From Bog-756 sp963756515 (lineage in GTDB: Bacteria; Actinomycetota; Acidimicrobiia; Acidimicrobiales; RAAP-2): a stretch of DNA of 64,000 bases. This document shows, piece after piece, positions 8,364 to 16,576 of the stretch; the first letter of the stretch is position 1; each line of letters begins with the position of its first letter. Where the stretch lies: contig CAVWNV010000003.1 of assembly GCA_963756515.1 (NCBI GenBank), positions 248,001 to 312,000 of the forward strand. Reading direction: 5' to 3'. A program made the translations under genes and the position numbers. The notes under the pieces were generated by a model, which saw nothing but the letters and a program-made list of their open reading frames with translations, had not been told where the DNA came from and searched no databases.

Positions 8364-9659
8364 CTAGGAGGCGGAGGAGATCCGGACAGGGGTGGCGAAC
8401 CTTTGCTGATACTCGGTCACGTGGTCCCGCGCCGTCTTGTGGAGGTGGCGGAGCAGGATCTCCTGGTCGTTGAGAGGGAACTCGGTGACGGCGCGGGACT
8501 CGAGCATGGTCTGGGTGGCCTCGAGGGTGTTACCGTCCTGGAGCGAGTACTCCTTGAAGGTGACGGCGGTCAGCTCCTGCTGCAGGCGCTCGCTGGCGTT
8601 CCTCGGAGGCACGAAATAGAGGGTCCCCTCGAAGATGTGCGTGTTGTACGAGGTCGGCCAGTAGTGGTAGGTCAGGTACCAGCCCGGCTCCCAGATGAGC
8701 AGCATGAAGTTGGGGAAGAAGACGAACGAGTCGACGCCCCAGGCCCGGTGACGGGCCGGATTGAGCGCCGGTGGCAGCTCGGCCAGTCCCTCGATGTCGG
8801 GCTTGGTCCACGGGCCGAACAGCCCGCTCTTCAGCACCCGTTCGATCGGCTTCACCATGTTGAGATCCTTTGGAGGTGACATGCCGCCCCACGACGACAC
8901 CATGCCGTGGGGACCGTCGAGCTGGTAGGACAGCGCCTCGAACCCGTAACCGGAGAGCTTGCGCGACTCGTCGGCCGTGGCCTGCTTGGCATGGAGAATT
9001 GGCGCGTGGTAGAACTCGGCGAAGGCGTCGATGAACAGCTTCCAGTTGGCACCGATGTCAGCGCGGTAGCGGTAGACCTGGGTCATCCGGTCGAACGGGT
9101 AGCCGGCGATGCCGTCCCCGAACTCCCCGAGGTATGCCCGCAGCGACGTGGTGTTGTCGGGATCGAGGTTGACGAAGATGAAGCCCTCCCACGTGTCCAC
9201 CTGCACACTGGCCAGTCCGTAGTCGTCCCGGTCGAGACCGAAGAACTCGGACTCCTGCTGCACGAAGGTCAGCTGGCCTTCGGTGGCGTAACGCCATCCG
9301 TGGTACTTGCAGGTGAACTGGCGGCACGTGCCGCTGGACTCCTCACCGGGATAGTCGGTCCAGACCAGCTTGTTACCGCGGTGCCGGCAGATGTTGTGGA
9401 ACACGTGGATCTCGCCGTCCATGCCCCGGACCACCACCAGCGAGGTGCCGGCGGCGTCGAGCTCCTTGGTGAAGTAGCTGCCATTACGGGGGAGCTGCTC
9501 CACCCGGCCCACGTTCAGCCACGTCCGGGCGAAGATGGCCTTGCGCTCGACCTCGTAGTGGTCGGGGGAGATCGAGTCCTCGTAGGACACCGGCCCGGTG
9601 CCGAGCTCGGGGTAGTGCTCCGTCCAACTGCCCTCAGCGGGCTTGGGGAAGTGCGCCAT
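8364..9659 (-). CDS. Rieske [2Fe-2S] non-heme iron oxygenase, large subunit type
   Basis: A 431-residue ring-hydroxylating or demethylating oxygenase alpha chain. The Rieske cluster ligands are Cys91 and His93 (NICRHRG) and Cys117 and His120 (CKYHGW). The mononuclear iron site has His218 and His223 in EFYHAPILH. It activates O2 to hydroxylate or demethylate a substrate and needs a reductase; the flavin/2Fe-2S reductase at 12940, in the divergent arm of the same cluster, is the natural partner. The start is ATG 9659, preceded by GGAGGAA. No conventional beta subunit is adjacent, though an NTF2-fold protein is encoded at 14008. The substrate is not evident. Confidence 0.93.
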   Translation of the reverse strand: MAHFPKPAEGSWTEHYPELGTGPVSYEDSISPDHYEVERKAIFARTWLNVGRVEQLPRNGSYFTKELDAAGTSLVVVRGMDGEIHVFHNICRHRGNKLVWTDYPGEESSGTCRQFTCKYHGWRYATEGQLTFVQQESEFFGLDRDDYGLASVQVDTWEGFIFVNLDPDNTTSLRAYLGEFGDGIAGYPFDRMTQVYRYRADIGANWKLFIDAFAEFYHAPILHAKQATADESRKLSGYGFEALSYQLDGPHGMVSSWGGMSPPKDLNMVKPIERVLKSGLFGPWTKPDIEGLAELPPALNPARHRAWGVDSFVFFPNFMLLIWEPGWYLTYHYWPTSYNTHIFEGTLYFVPPRNASERLQQELTAVTFKEYSLQDGNTLEATQTMLESRAVTEFPLNDQEILLRHLHKTARDHVTEYQQRFATPVRISSAS

Positions 9660-9722
9660 GGGGTTCCTCCACGTCCGGTCGTGCCGCTGTGATGATAGCA
9701 CTCATCTTCAAAATACAGAAGC

Positions 9723-10298
9723 TCATTTCCGCCGGAGGTCCTCGTCGAGCTCGACGTCGAACGAGCGGATGGCCAGGGCCAGGACCTCGTAGGCGCCCAC
9801 CGTGAAGACCAGGTCCATCAGCTGCTGCCGGTCCAGCTCACCGGCCAGCACGCTCCAGGTGGCGTCGCTCACCCTGCCTTCGACGATGAGCTCGTCCACC
9901 GACCTGACCATGGCCCCGTCCAGAGGTTCCCAGCCGGGGGCGTCGGGGCCCAGGGCGATCCGCTCGACCTCGTCCTCGGTCAGCCCGGCATCTCCGGCCA
10001 GGATGGCGTGCTGCTCCCACTCGTAGTCGGACCGGCGGACCGAGGCCACCCTGAGCACGAGGAGCTCCCGTTGACGGGGCGACAGGGTCGAGGCGAAGAG
10101 GATGTAGCCGTTGAACGTGTGGTAGGCCCGGGCCAGCTCGGGATGGCGGGCCAGTGTCCCGAGGAGGTTGAGCCCCTTGGGTCGGCCCTCGCCACGGGAG
10201 GGGAACGGGTGGCGGGGGTGGGCCGGGCGCAGCGCGGCCAGGGCCTCGTTCATCTCCGGCGGCCACTCCCCCGGTGGCAGCGGCGGGATCCGCGGCAT
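9723..10298 (-). CDS. Carboxymuconolactone decarboxylase (CMD/AhpD-like) family protein
   Basis: A 191-residue protein of the CMD fold. The segment LSPRQRELLVLRVASVRRSDYEWEQHA is the family core; the redox CxxC seen in AhpD is absent (the position reads RRSDYEWEQH), so this is the non-peroxidase branch, whose reactions are largely unknown. The ATG overlaps the stop of the preceding SDR by one base (TGATG), so the two are translationally coupled. It sits between the SDR and the Rieske oxygenase, consistent with work on a ring-cleavage lactone or a related intermediate (inference). Confidence 0.85.
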   Translation of the reverse strand: MPRIPPLPPGEWPPEMNEALAALRPAHPRHPFPSRGEGRPKGLNLLGTLARHPELARAYHTFNGYILFASTLSPRQRELLVLRVASVRRSDYEWEQHAILAGDAGLTEDEVERIALGPDAPGWEPLDGAMVRSVDELIVEGRVSDATWSVLAGELDRQQLMDLVFTVGAYEVLALAIRSFDVELDEDLRRK

Positions 10299-11050
10299 CA
10301 GGTGTTCCGCCCGCCGTTGACCCCGATGACCTGCCCGGTGACGTAGCTGGCCTCGTCGCTGACCAGGAAGGAGCAGGCCGCGGCGATATCCTCCGGCGTC
10401 CCCACCCGACGCACCGGGGTGTTGGCGGCATGGTGCTCGACGCCCTTCCCCAGCAGTCCCCTGGCCTCGGTCTTGCGCAGCATGGGGGTATCGATGAAGC
10501 CGGGCGGAATGGTGTTGACGGTGATCCCCTGCGGGCCGAGTTCGAGGGCCAGGGCCTTGGTGAAGCCGATGACCCCCGCCTTGGCCGCCACGTAGTGGGT
10601 CATCATGGGCTGGCCGCCGTGGGCGCTCGAGGACGAGATGTTGACGATGCGGCCCCACCCCTCCTCGATCATGACGGGCACGACGGCCTGGCAGCAGTCG
10701 AACGTCCCGGTGAGATTGACGGCCAGGATGCGGCTCCACTTCTCGGCGGTGATGGTGAGGAACGGGTCGAAGCCGTCCAGACCGGCGCTGTTGACCAGCA
10801 CGGTGGGCCGGCCGAGGCGCCGGACCACGTCGACGACGCCCCGGTCGATGTGGGCCCGGTCGGTCACGTCGACGGTGAGGCCGACGGCCGTCCCTCCGGA
10901 CCCAGCGATGTCATCGGCGGCGGCTTCGGCCGAGGCCCCGTCCCGGTCGAAGACGGCGACGGCGTTCCCGTCCGCGGACAGGCGGCGGGCGATGGCCAGA
11001 CCGATCCCGGATCCGCCGCCCGTGACGATGGCGACGCGGGTGGGGGTCAC
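10298..11050 (-). CDS. Short-chain dehydrogenase/reductase (FabG-like)
   Basis: A 250-residue classical SDR. It has TGGGSGIG, the NSAG variant of the NNAG motif, ISSSSAHGG with the catalytic Ser, and YVAAK as YxxxK, and ends with the FabG-like sequence ASYVTGQVIGVNGG. The start is GTG 11050 with GGAG upstream; the frame extends further 5' without similarity. It is closely related to the SDR at 57072 (shared GRIV.ISSSSA, ALALEL-like and GITVNTIPP segments). It is coupled to the CMD protein by a one-base overlap and probably oxidises a hydroxyacyl or alcohol intermediate of this cluster. Confidence 0.88.
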   Translation of the reverse strand: MTPTRVAIVTGGGSGIGLAIARRLSADGNAVAVFDRDGASAEAAADDIAGSGGTAVGLTVDVTDRAHIDRGVVDVVRRLGRPTVLVNSAGLDGFDPFLTITAEKWSRILAVNLTGTFDCCQAVVPVMIEEGWGRIVNISSSSAHGGQPMMTHYVAAKAGVIGFTKALALELGPQGITVNTIPPGFIDTPMLRKTEARGLLGKGVEHHAANTPVRRVGTPEDIAAACSFLVSDEASYVTGQVIGVNGGRNT

Positions 11051-11218
11051 CGGTCGCTCCCGTCGTCGTGGACGATGGACCGGGGCCGGTGGCGACGGCC
11101 GCACCGGCCGGCCTCCAGCGGCCGACGGCGGTGCTCCTCGGCGGTGCCCACGGTCATGTCGCCCTCCTCGCTGGCTGATCGCCTAGAGGAACACTATTGC
11201 GCTCCCAGAATCCAGTTT

Positions 11219-12859
11219 TCACTGTCTAGCAGTCCCGAGTCGCCCCTCGCCCAGGAGCTCTCGGAGTCGGAACTTCTGGACCTTGCCCGAGGCGGTCCGG
11301 GGGAACTCGGTGACCTCGTACACGGACTCGGGCCACTTCTGACGGGCCAGGCCGGCGTGGGCCAGGTGCCGGCGCACCTCGTCCAGGGTGGGGGCGGCTG
11401 CTCCCGGCCGGACGCTCACCACCGCGGCGGCATGCTCACCGAGGCGAGGGTCCGGCTCGGCCACGACGGCCACCTCCGACACCGCCTTCATACCGCCCAT
11501 CAGTTCCTCGATCTCCTGGGCACTGACGTTCTCGCCGCCCCGGATGATGATGTCCGAGATGCGGTCGGTGATGGTGAGGTAGCCGTCGCCGTCGAGCACG
11601 CCGATGTCGCCGGTCCGGTACCACCCGTCGGCGTCGAAGGCGGAGGCGGTGAGCGCCGGGTCCGTATACCCGACACAGCAGTCCGGTCCGCGGCTCATGA
11701 TCTCGCCGTCCGCCCCGAGCCGGATCTCCACCCCGGGGAGGACGTGGCCGTCGGTGGTGAGGCGCTTCTCCTCGGGATCGTCGAGGAGGCAGCCCGTGAT
11801 CGAAGGGTGCTCGGTGCTGCCGTACGAGCGGAACACCGTGATGCCGAGCTCCGTGGCCCGCTCGGTGACGGCGACGGGGACGGCCGAGCCGCCGAGGCCG
11901 GCGAACGGCATCAACGCCAGGTGCTCAGGAGTGAAGTCGGGGTGGTCGAGGAGACTGGTGAGGAAGTAGGTGGCGCCTCCGGACATTCCCAGCCCCTCCC
12001 GGCCCATCAGGCCCAGCACCTGAGCCGGGTCCCATACGTCGATCAGGTGGACGGGTCGCTCCCGCAGCAACGGGATGAGAAAGGCGTTGACCATGCCGAT
12101 GAAGTGGCCCACGGGCGCCCCGGTGACCTGCGGTGGCCCGCCGCGCGGGAACATGTAGTCCAGCTGACGGGTCTCGCACCCGATGGTGCGGTGGGAGTGC
12201 ACGACACCCTTGGGGTCCCGGGTGGTGCCGGACGTGAAGGCGATGATGGCCGGCGACTCGGGATCCACGTCGGCCGGGCCGGCGATGGGTTCGGCCTCGA
12301 GCATCGGGGCGAAGGCGGTGGCCGCCTCCGGCAGCTTCCCCGGGGCGGTGTCCCCGACCACCAGCCACAGCGGGGCCGATCCCATCTCCAGCAGCTCCGC
12401 GTACGTCACCAGGTAGTCGCGGTGCCCGAAGTGGTCGGCCGTCACGACCACGTCGGGCGAGGTGACCCGCAGGATGTACTCGACCTCCTTGGCCCCGTAG
12501 AAGTGCACGATGGGGACGACCACCGCGCCCAGGTAGGCCGCCGCCCAGAAGGCGACACCGGCTTCGAGCCAGTTGGGCAGCTGCACGGCCACGACGTCGC
12601 CGGGTCCGACCCCCCGGGCACGGAGGGACGAGGCCAGCGAGCGCGCCGCCTGGTCGACGTCGGCGAACGTGCCCTTCCACGGACGGGTCCGGGAGTGGAC
12701 CTCGAACACCGCTCGCCCCCGGCCGGCCAGACCGGCGGCCACCATGCCGCCGAGCGTGGCGTCCGTCCAGAATCCCTCGGTCCTATACCGTTGGGCCAGG
12801 GGCTCGGGGACCGTTCGCAGGCCCCAGCCGTCTGCCGCGATGCTGTTCTTCTCCCCCAC
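11219..12859 (-). CDS. Acyl-CoA synthetase (AMP-forming, ANL superfamily)
   Basis: A 546-residue adenylate-forming ligase, which activates a carboxylic acid with ATP and attaches CoA. The P-loop-like FTSGTTRDPKGVV is at residues 208-220, YGSTEHP forms the A5-like motif, and WYRTGDIG and the C-terminal PRTASGKVQKFRLREL with the catalytic Lys are present. Overall it resembles cyclohexanecarboxylate- or medium-chain-CoA ligases. It is the first gene of the minus arm of the Rieske cluster and is divergent from the reductase at 12940. The acid it activates is probably the entry substrate for the coupled acyl-CoA dehydrogenases encoded opposite (inference). Confidence 0.92.
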   Translation of the reverse strand: MGEKNSIAADGWGLRTVPEPLAQRYRTEGFWTDATLGGMVAAGLAGRGRAVFEVHSRTRPWKGTFADVDQAARSLASSLRARGVGPGDVVAVQLPNWLEAGVAFWAAAYLGAVVVPIVHFYGAKEVEYILRVTSPDVVVTADHFGHRDYLVTYAELLEMGSAPLWLVVGDTAPGKLPEAATAFAPMLEAEPIAGPADVDPESPAIIAFTSGTTRDPKGVVHSHRTIGCETRQLDYMFPRGGPPQVTGAPVGHFIGMVNAFLIPLLRERPVHLIDVWDPAQVLGLMGREGLGMSGGATYFLTSLLDHPDFTPEHLALMPFAGLGGSAVPVAVTERATELGITVFRSYGSTEHPSITGCLLDDPEEKRLTTDGHVLPGVEIRLGADGEIMSRGPDCCVGYTDPALTASAFDADGWYRTGDIGVLDGDGYLTITDRISDIIIRGGENVSAQEIEELMGGMKAVSEVAVVAEPDPRLGEHAAAVVSVRPGAAAPTLDEVRRHLAHAGLARQKWPESVYEVTEFPRTASGKVQKFRLRELLGEGRLGTARQ

Positions 12860-12907
12860 TCCTTCTCCTTGGGCCGGGCCCGACGGGCCACCCCTAGCTC
12901 CGTTGCC

Positions 12908-12938
12908 AGTCTAGGAGAACTTCGTTATCATTTGTCAA
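12908..12938 (-). promoter_or_regulatory. Candidate minus-strand promoter for the CoA-ligase arm
   Basis: On the minus strand TTGACA (12938-12933) is a perfect -35 hexamer, and TAGACT (12913-12908) fits TAnnnT but at 19 bases, slightly long. The 80-base gap between the two divergent arms must hold both promoters, so they overlap physically. Confidence 0.4.
12926..12931 (+). promoter_or_regulatory. Candidate -10 element giving a leaderless reductase transcript
   Basis: TATCAT ends eight bases before the ATG at 12940, and the ATG has no ribosome-binding sequence. In Actinobacteria this arrangement commonly gives an mRNA that starts at or next to the start codon. No good -35 is visible, which is also common for such promoters. 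Confidence 0.4.
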
Positions 12939-12939
12939 C

Positions 12940-14008
12940 ATGACACTCTCGGAGCCCCTGGCCGGGGCGGCACGCGTGCCGGCTGACCACGGGTTCCATC
13001 CGCTCCGGGTGGCTGGCGTGGTGCGCGAGACGGCCGAGGCCAGTTCCTTCGTCCTCGAGGTGCCCGCCGATCTCCGCCCCGCGTTCACCTACGAGCCCGG
13101 GCAGTTCTGCACGTTCCGGGTGCGTGTGGACGGACGGACCCACCTCCGCTGCTACTCGATGTCATCGTCGCCGGCGGTCGACACCGAGTTGCGGGTCACG
13201 GTGAAGCGCACACCGGACGGTGTGGTGTCCAACTGGATGAACGATCACGTGGCCCCGGGTGACGTGTTGGAGGCGACGCGGCCGGCCGGCGTCTTCCGTC
13301 TCGGGGAGGGAAGAGGCGACGTCGTGGCCCTCAGCGCCGGCAGCGGGATCACCCCGGTGCTGTCGCTGTTGAAAGCGGCGTTGGCGACGACACCGCGACC
13401 GGTGCGCCTCCTGTACGCCAACCGTGACGAGGACGCCGTCATCTTCCGGTCGGAGATCGATGCCCTGGAGCACCGGCACGACACCCGCTTCACCGTGCAC
13501 CACCACCTCGACGTCCACCGGGGACTCATCGTGCCCGATGACATCGTGGCGTTCATCGAAGGGGCCCGGGACCCCGAGTTCTACGTCTGCGGACCCGGGC
13601 CCTTCATGGACGTGGTGGAGAGCACCTTGGTGGCCAACGGCGTCGAAGGCGGTCGGATCCACATCGAGCGGTTCACACCCGACGGGTGGGTCCCCGAGGT
13701 CGGGGCCGGCCAGGCCCCCGAGACTTCGACCGTGACCGTCGAGCTCGATGGCCGGACCGAGTCCACCGAGTACCGCCCGGGCACCACCATCCTGCAGACG
13801 AGCGCGCCAGATGGGCATGTCCCCGCCCTTCTCCTGCGAGTCGGGGAGCTGCGCCACCTGCATGGCCCAGCTCCTCGAGGGAACGGCCTCGATGCATGTC
13901 AACAACGCCCTCACCGACGACGAGGTCGTCGAGGGCTGGGTGCTCACCTGTCAGGCCGTGCCCACCAGTCCCCTGGTCCGTGTGGCCTACGGCTACGGGG
14001 AGGGGTGA
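12940..14008 (+). CDS. Phenylacetate/phenol-type NAD(P)H oxidoreductase with FAD and 2Fe-2S domains, disrupted by a frameshift
   Basis: The reductase would pass electrons from NAD(P)H through FAD and a plant-type 2Fe-2S cluster to an oxygenase. The FAD domain shows RCYSMSSSP and the NAD domain SAGSGITPVLSLL and YVCGPGPFM. Frame 12940 encodes 287 residues to 13800 and then turns to nonsense. The ferredoxin domain, with CESGSCATC and the distal Cys in WVLTCQ, resumes at 13802 one frame over and stops at 14008. Skipping base 13801 restores TILQTARQMGMSPPFSCES and a normal 355-residue protein. This is either a sequencing or assembly indel or a recent pseudogene. The stop overlaps the next ATG (TGATG). 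It is the likely partner of the Rieske oxygenase. Confidence 0.8.
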
Positions 14009-14439
14009 TGGGGCCACTCGCGGCGGCAGACGTCATCGAGCTCGAACAGCTGCTGGCCCGCTACGCCGTGGGGATGACCAGGGACGACATCGAGTCGGTC
14101 ATGGACGTGTTCACCCCGGACGGCACCTACAGCGCCTTCGGGGACACCTACCGGCTGGTCGACTTCCCGACCCTGGTGGCGGCCGCCCCCAAGGGGCTGT
14201 TCCTCGTGGGCCCGCCCGTGCTGGAGCTCGACGGCGACGACGGCACCGGGCAGCAGCCGCTGTGCTTCGTCGACCAGCGGACCCACGAGATGCGCATCGG
14301 CTACTACACCGACACCTACCGCCGGACCGAACTCGGATGGCGTCTGCGGACCCGGTCCATGACCTTCCTGCGCAAGAGCGGGGCCCACGACTCGGGACGG
14401 GAGCACGACCCGACCCGGCCCGCCCCCACGACCCTCTGA
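14008..14439 (+). CDS. SnoaL-like / NTF2-fold protein
   Basis: A 143-residue small alpha+beta-barrel protein. ELEQLLARYAVGMTRDDIESVMDVFTPDGTYSAFG is the SnoaL-like opening, and the end holds a Tyr/Arg-rich strand (YYTDTYRRTELGWRLRTRSM). Members act as isomerases, cyclases, dehydratases or non-catalytic subunits; the beta chains of Rieske dioxygenases share this fold. The start overlaps the reductase stop by one base, and its own stop overlaps the next gene by one base, so it is translated as part of a tight unit. A role as a dehydratase or as a small oxygenase subunit is inference. Confidence 0.8.
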   Translation: MGPLAAADVIELEQLLARYAVGMTRDDIESVMDVFTPDGTYSAFGDTYRLVDFPTLVAAAPKGLFLVGPPVLELDGDDGTGQQPLCFVDQRTHEMRIGYYTDTYRRTELGWRLRTRSMTFLRKSGAHDSGREHDPTRPAPTTL

Positions 14440-15569
14440 TGGAGCTCGAGGAGTTCCGGTCCTCGTTGGACGCCTGGCTCGGGGAACACGAGGCCGAGCT
14501 GACGCCGCCGGATGGGGTCCCGGACACGCTCGACAGCCACATGGATCATCTGGCCACGGTCAAGCGGCTCACCTACGAGGCCGGCTGGATGCGGTGGGGA
14601 TGGCCGGAACGGGTGGGTGGGCTCGGGGGCTCGACACTGCTCCGCGCCCATCTGGGCGAGGCACTGACATCCCGGGGGATGGTGGAGCCAGGCATCTACT
14701 CCATGACCGAGGTGCTGGCGCCCACCATGATCGGCTACGCCACCCCGGAGCTCGCCGCCGACATGGTCCCCCGGCTCCTGCGCGGTGACGAGACATGGTG
14801 CCAGGGCTTCTCCGAGCCCGGCACCGGGAGCAATCTGGCCGCGCTGTCGTGCCGGGCCGACCGGAGCGGTGGCACCTGGAGGGTGACCGGCCAGAAGGTC
14901 TGGACCAGCCTGGCCCAGTATGCACACCGCTGCGTACTCCTCACCCGCACCGGCACTCCCGAGTCGGCCCACCAGGGGATCACCGCCCTCTTCGTCGACA
15001 TGGACACTCCCGGGATCGACGTACGGCCCATCGAGACCATGCACGGCGCCCCCGAGTTCTGCGAGGTCTTCTTCGACGACGTCGCCGTGCCGGTCGAGCG
15101 CACCCTCGGCCGGGAGGGCCAGGGCTGGTCGGTGGCCATGGACCTCCTGCCCTTCGAGCGGAGCACGGCCCTCTGGCATCGAACCGCCTACCTCCACCGA
15201 CGCCTCCAAGGCCTCCTCGACACGGTCCCGCCGGACAGGCTCGACCCGGCCGAGGTGGGTGAGGCGGCCCAGCTTCTCTACGCGCTACGAGCCCGATCGA
15301 GAGCCACGCAGCACCGCATGGCGGCGGGCGAGCACCTCGGCCCGGAGACCTCCGTCGACAAGGTGTTGGTGGCCACGGCCGAACAGGCGGTGTTCGACCT
15401 CGTGGCCGACGGGCTGGGGCCCGACCTGGCCACCGGCGACGATCGGGCCAGCGACCGGTGGCGGCGGGAGTACCTCTACTCGCGGGCGGCCACCATCTAC
15501 GGCGGGACAGCAGAGGTCCAACGCAACATCATCGCCCGTCGCCTGCTCGACCTGGGAGCGGAGCAGTAA
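14439..15569 (+). CDS. Acyl-CoA dehydrogenase, FAD-binding main subunit
   Basis: A 376-residue acyl-CoA dehydrogenase. It shows CQGFSEPGTGSNLAAL (substrate and FAD loop), VTGQKVWTS and the C-terminal IYGGTAEVQRNIIARRLL flavin-binding motif, and would make a 2-enoyl-CoA. The ATG overlaps the NTF2-fold gene by one base, and its TAA overlaps the next ATG (TAATG). The adjacent second acyl-CoA dehydrogenase lacks the YGGT motif, which points to a two-gene enzyme of the alpha2beta2 type known from actinobacterial steroid side-chain degradation. Confidence 0.9.
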   Translation: MELEEFRSSLDAWLGEHEAELTPPDGVPDTLDSHMDHLATVKRLTYEAGWMRWGWPERVGGLGGSTLLRAHLGEALTSRGMVEPGIYSMTEVLAPTMIGYATPELAADMVPRLLRGDETWCQGFSEPGTGSNLAALSCRADRSGGTWRVTGQKVWTSLAQYAHRCVLLTRTGTPESAHQGITALFVDMDTPGIDVRPIETMHGAPEFCEVFFDDVAVPVERTLGREGQGWSVAMDLLPFERSTALWHRTAYLHRRLQGLLDTVPPDRLDPAEVGEAAQLLYALRARSRATQHRMAAGEHLGPETSVDKVLVATAEQAVFDLVADGLGPDLATGDDRASDRWRREYLYSRAATIYGGTAEVQRNIIARRLLDLGAEQ

Positions 15570-16531
15570 TGGACGACGAGGGACGGGCGCTGTTCGGTGA
15601 GGCCGTCCGCCACGCCTGTCGCGCCGCGGGCGGACGGACCCTCGACCGCGCCCTGGACGAGATCGGATGGCACGACGCCCTCCTGCTCGAACCCCGTCTG
15701 GCCGTGTCCGTCCTCTTCGGCGAGATGGGCGCGGCCACTACCAGTGCATCGGCACTCGGCGCCGTCGTCGGCTCCGCCCTGGGCATCAAGGCGGGCCACT
15801 CGGCGGGTACGGTCCTGCCCGCACTCGGCCAATGGCACCCACCGGGTCGGATGGCCGGGGAGGGCATCGTCGTCAGCGGTGTGGGCACGGCGTCACTGGT
15901 CGACACGGCCACGGCCTGGGTCGTGGCCGGTGCCGACGGCGGCATGGTGGCGTTGGAGGTGGCCACGGCCGAATTGGCCCTCCGGCCGGTGTGGGGCATG
16001 GACCCGCGGCTCGGCCTCATCGAGGTGACCGGTGACGCCGTCACCACCGTCTCGACGCAGCAGCTCGGCCCGATCGACTGGGTGGAGGCGGTGGCCCTGG
16101 CCCGGCTGGCCGTCGGCCACGAACTGGTCGGCGCCTCGAGGGCCATGCTCGAGCTGGCCCGGGGACACGCGCTGGAGCGGATCCAGTTCGGTCGGCCCAT
16201 CGCCGCCTTCCAGGCCGTCCGCCACCGGCTGGCCGACGCCCTCGTCGCCATCGAGGCCGCCGACGCCGGCATGGACGCAGCCTGGGACCAGGGATCTCCG
16301 TCGGCGGCGGCAACGGCCAAGGCGCTGGCCGGGCGCAGCGCCCGGACCGTCAGCCGACACTGCCAGCAGGTGCTGGCCGGCATCGGCTTCACCGCCGAGC
16401 ACGACTTCCACCACTACGCGCGTCGCGTCTTCGTCCTGGACCAGCTGTTCGGCACGGCCCGGGCCCTGACCCGGGACCTGGGCCGCGAACTCCTGGCCAA
16501 CCGCCGGCTGCCACCCCTTCCGTCCCTCTGA
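15569..16531 (+). CDS. Acyl-CoA dehydrogenase-like partner subunit
   Basis: A 320-residue, short acyl-CoA dehydrogenase-like protein. Its C-terminal half holds RIQFGRPIAAFQAVRHRLAD and GFTAEHDFHHYARR, characteristic of the partner chain in heteromeric enzymes, and it lacks the YGGTxE motif. The N-terminal domain is reduced compared with the roughly 380 residues usual for the family. Its start overlaps the stop of the main subunit, consistent with equimolar synthesis. It is the last gene of the plus arm. Confidence 0.87.
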   Translation: MDDEGRALFGEAVRHACRAAGGRTLDRALDEIGWHDALLLEPRLAVSVLFGEMGAATTSASALGAVVGSALGIKAGHSAGTVLPALGQWHPPGRMAGEGIVVSGVGTASLVDTATAWVVAGADGGMVALEVATAELALRPVWGMDPRLGLIEVTGDAVTTVSTQQLGPIDWVEAVALARLAVGHELVGASRAMLELARGHALERIQFGRPIAAFQAVRHRLADALVAIEAADAGMDAAWDQGSPSAAATAKALAGRSARTVSRHCQQVLAGIGFTAEHDFHHYARRVFVLDQLFGTARALTRDLGRELLANRRLPPLPSL

Positions 16532-16550
16532 GCCACGGACCGCGGGCTCA
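16529..16550. terminator. Hairpin between convergent genes
   Basis: TGAGCC (16529-16534) and GGCTCA (16545-16550) pair perfectly around ten bases, and a GGGG/CCCC hairpin follows at 16559-16570. No T run is present. Its position between two convergent genes suggests a two-way transcription barrier. Confidence 0.35.
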
Positions 16551-16576
16551 GTGCCGGTGGGGCCAACCCCTCAGGT

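Noticed and set aside
10274..12943. A very long open frame on the plus strand opposite the SDR and acyl-CoA ligase genes
   Set aside because: It is rich in Gly, His, Asp and Val runs with no domain, and the minus strand holds two full enzymes with catalytic motifs. It is a GC-driven shadow.
12940..14439. Reading the reductase and NTF2-fold protein as one 499-residue fusion
   Set aside because: The join is an out-of-frame stretch of Arg/His/Pro-rich nonsense from 13801 to 14007; the real ferredoxin domain is in another frame and stops at 14008 where the next ATG begins.
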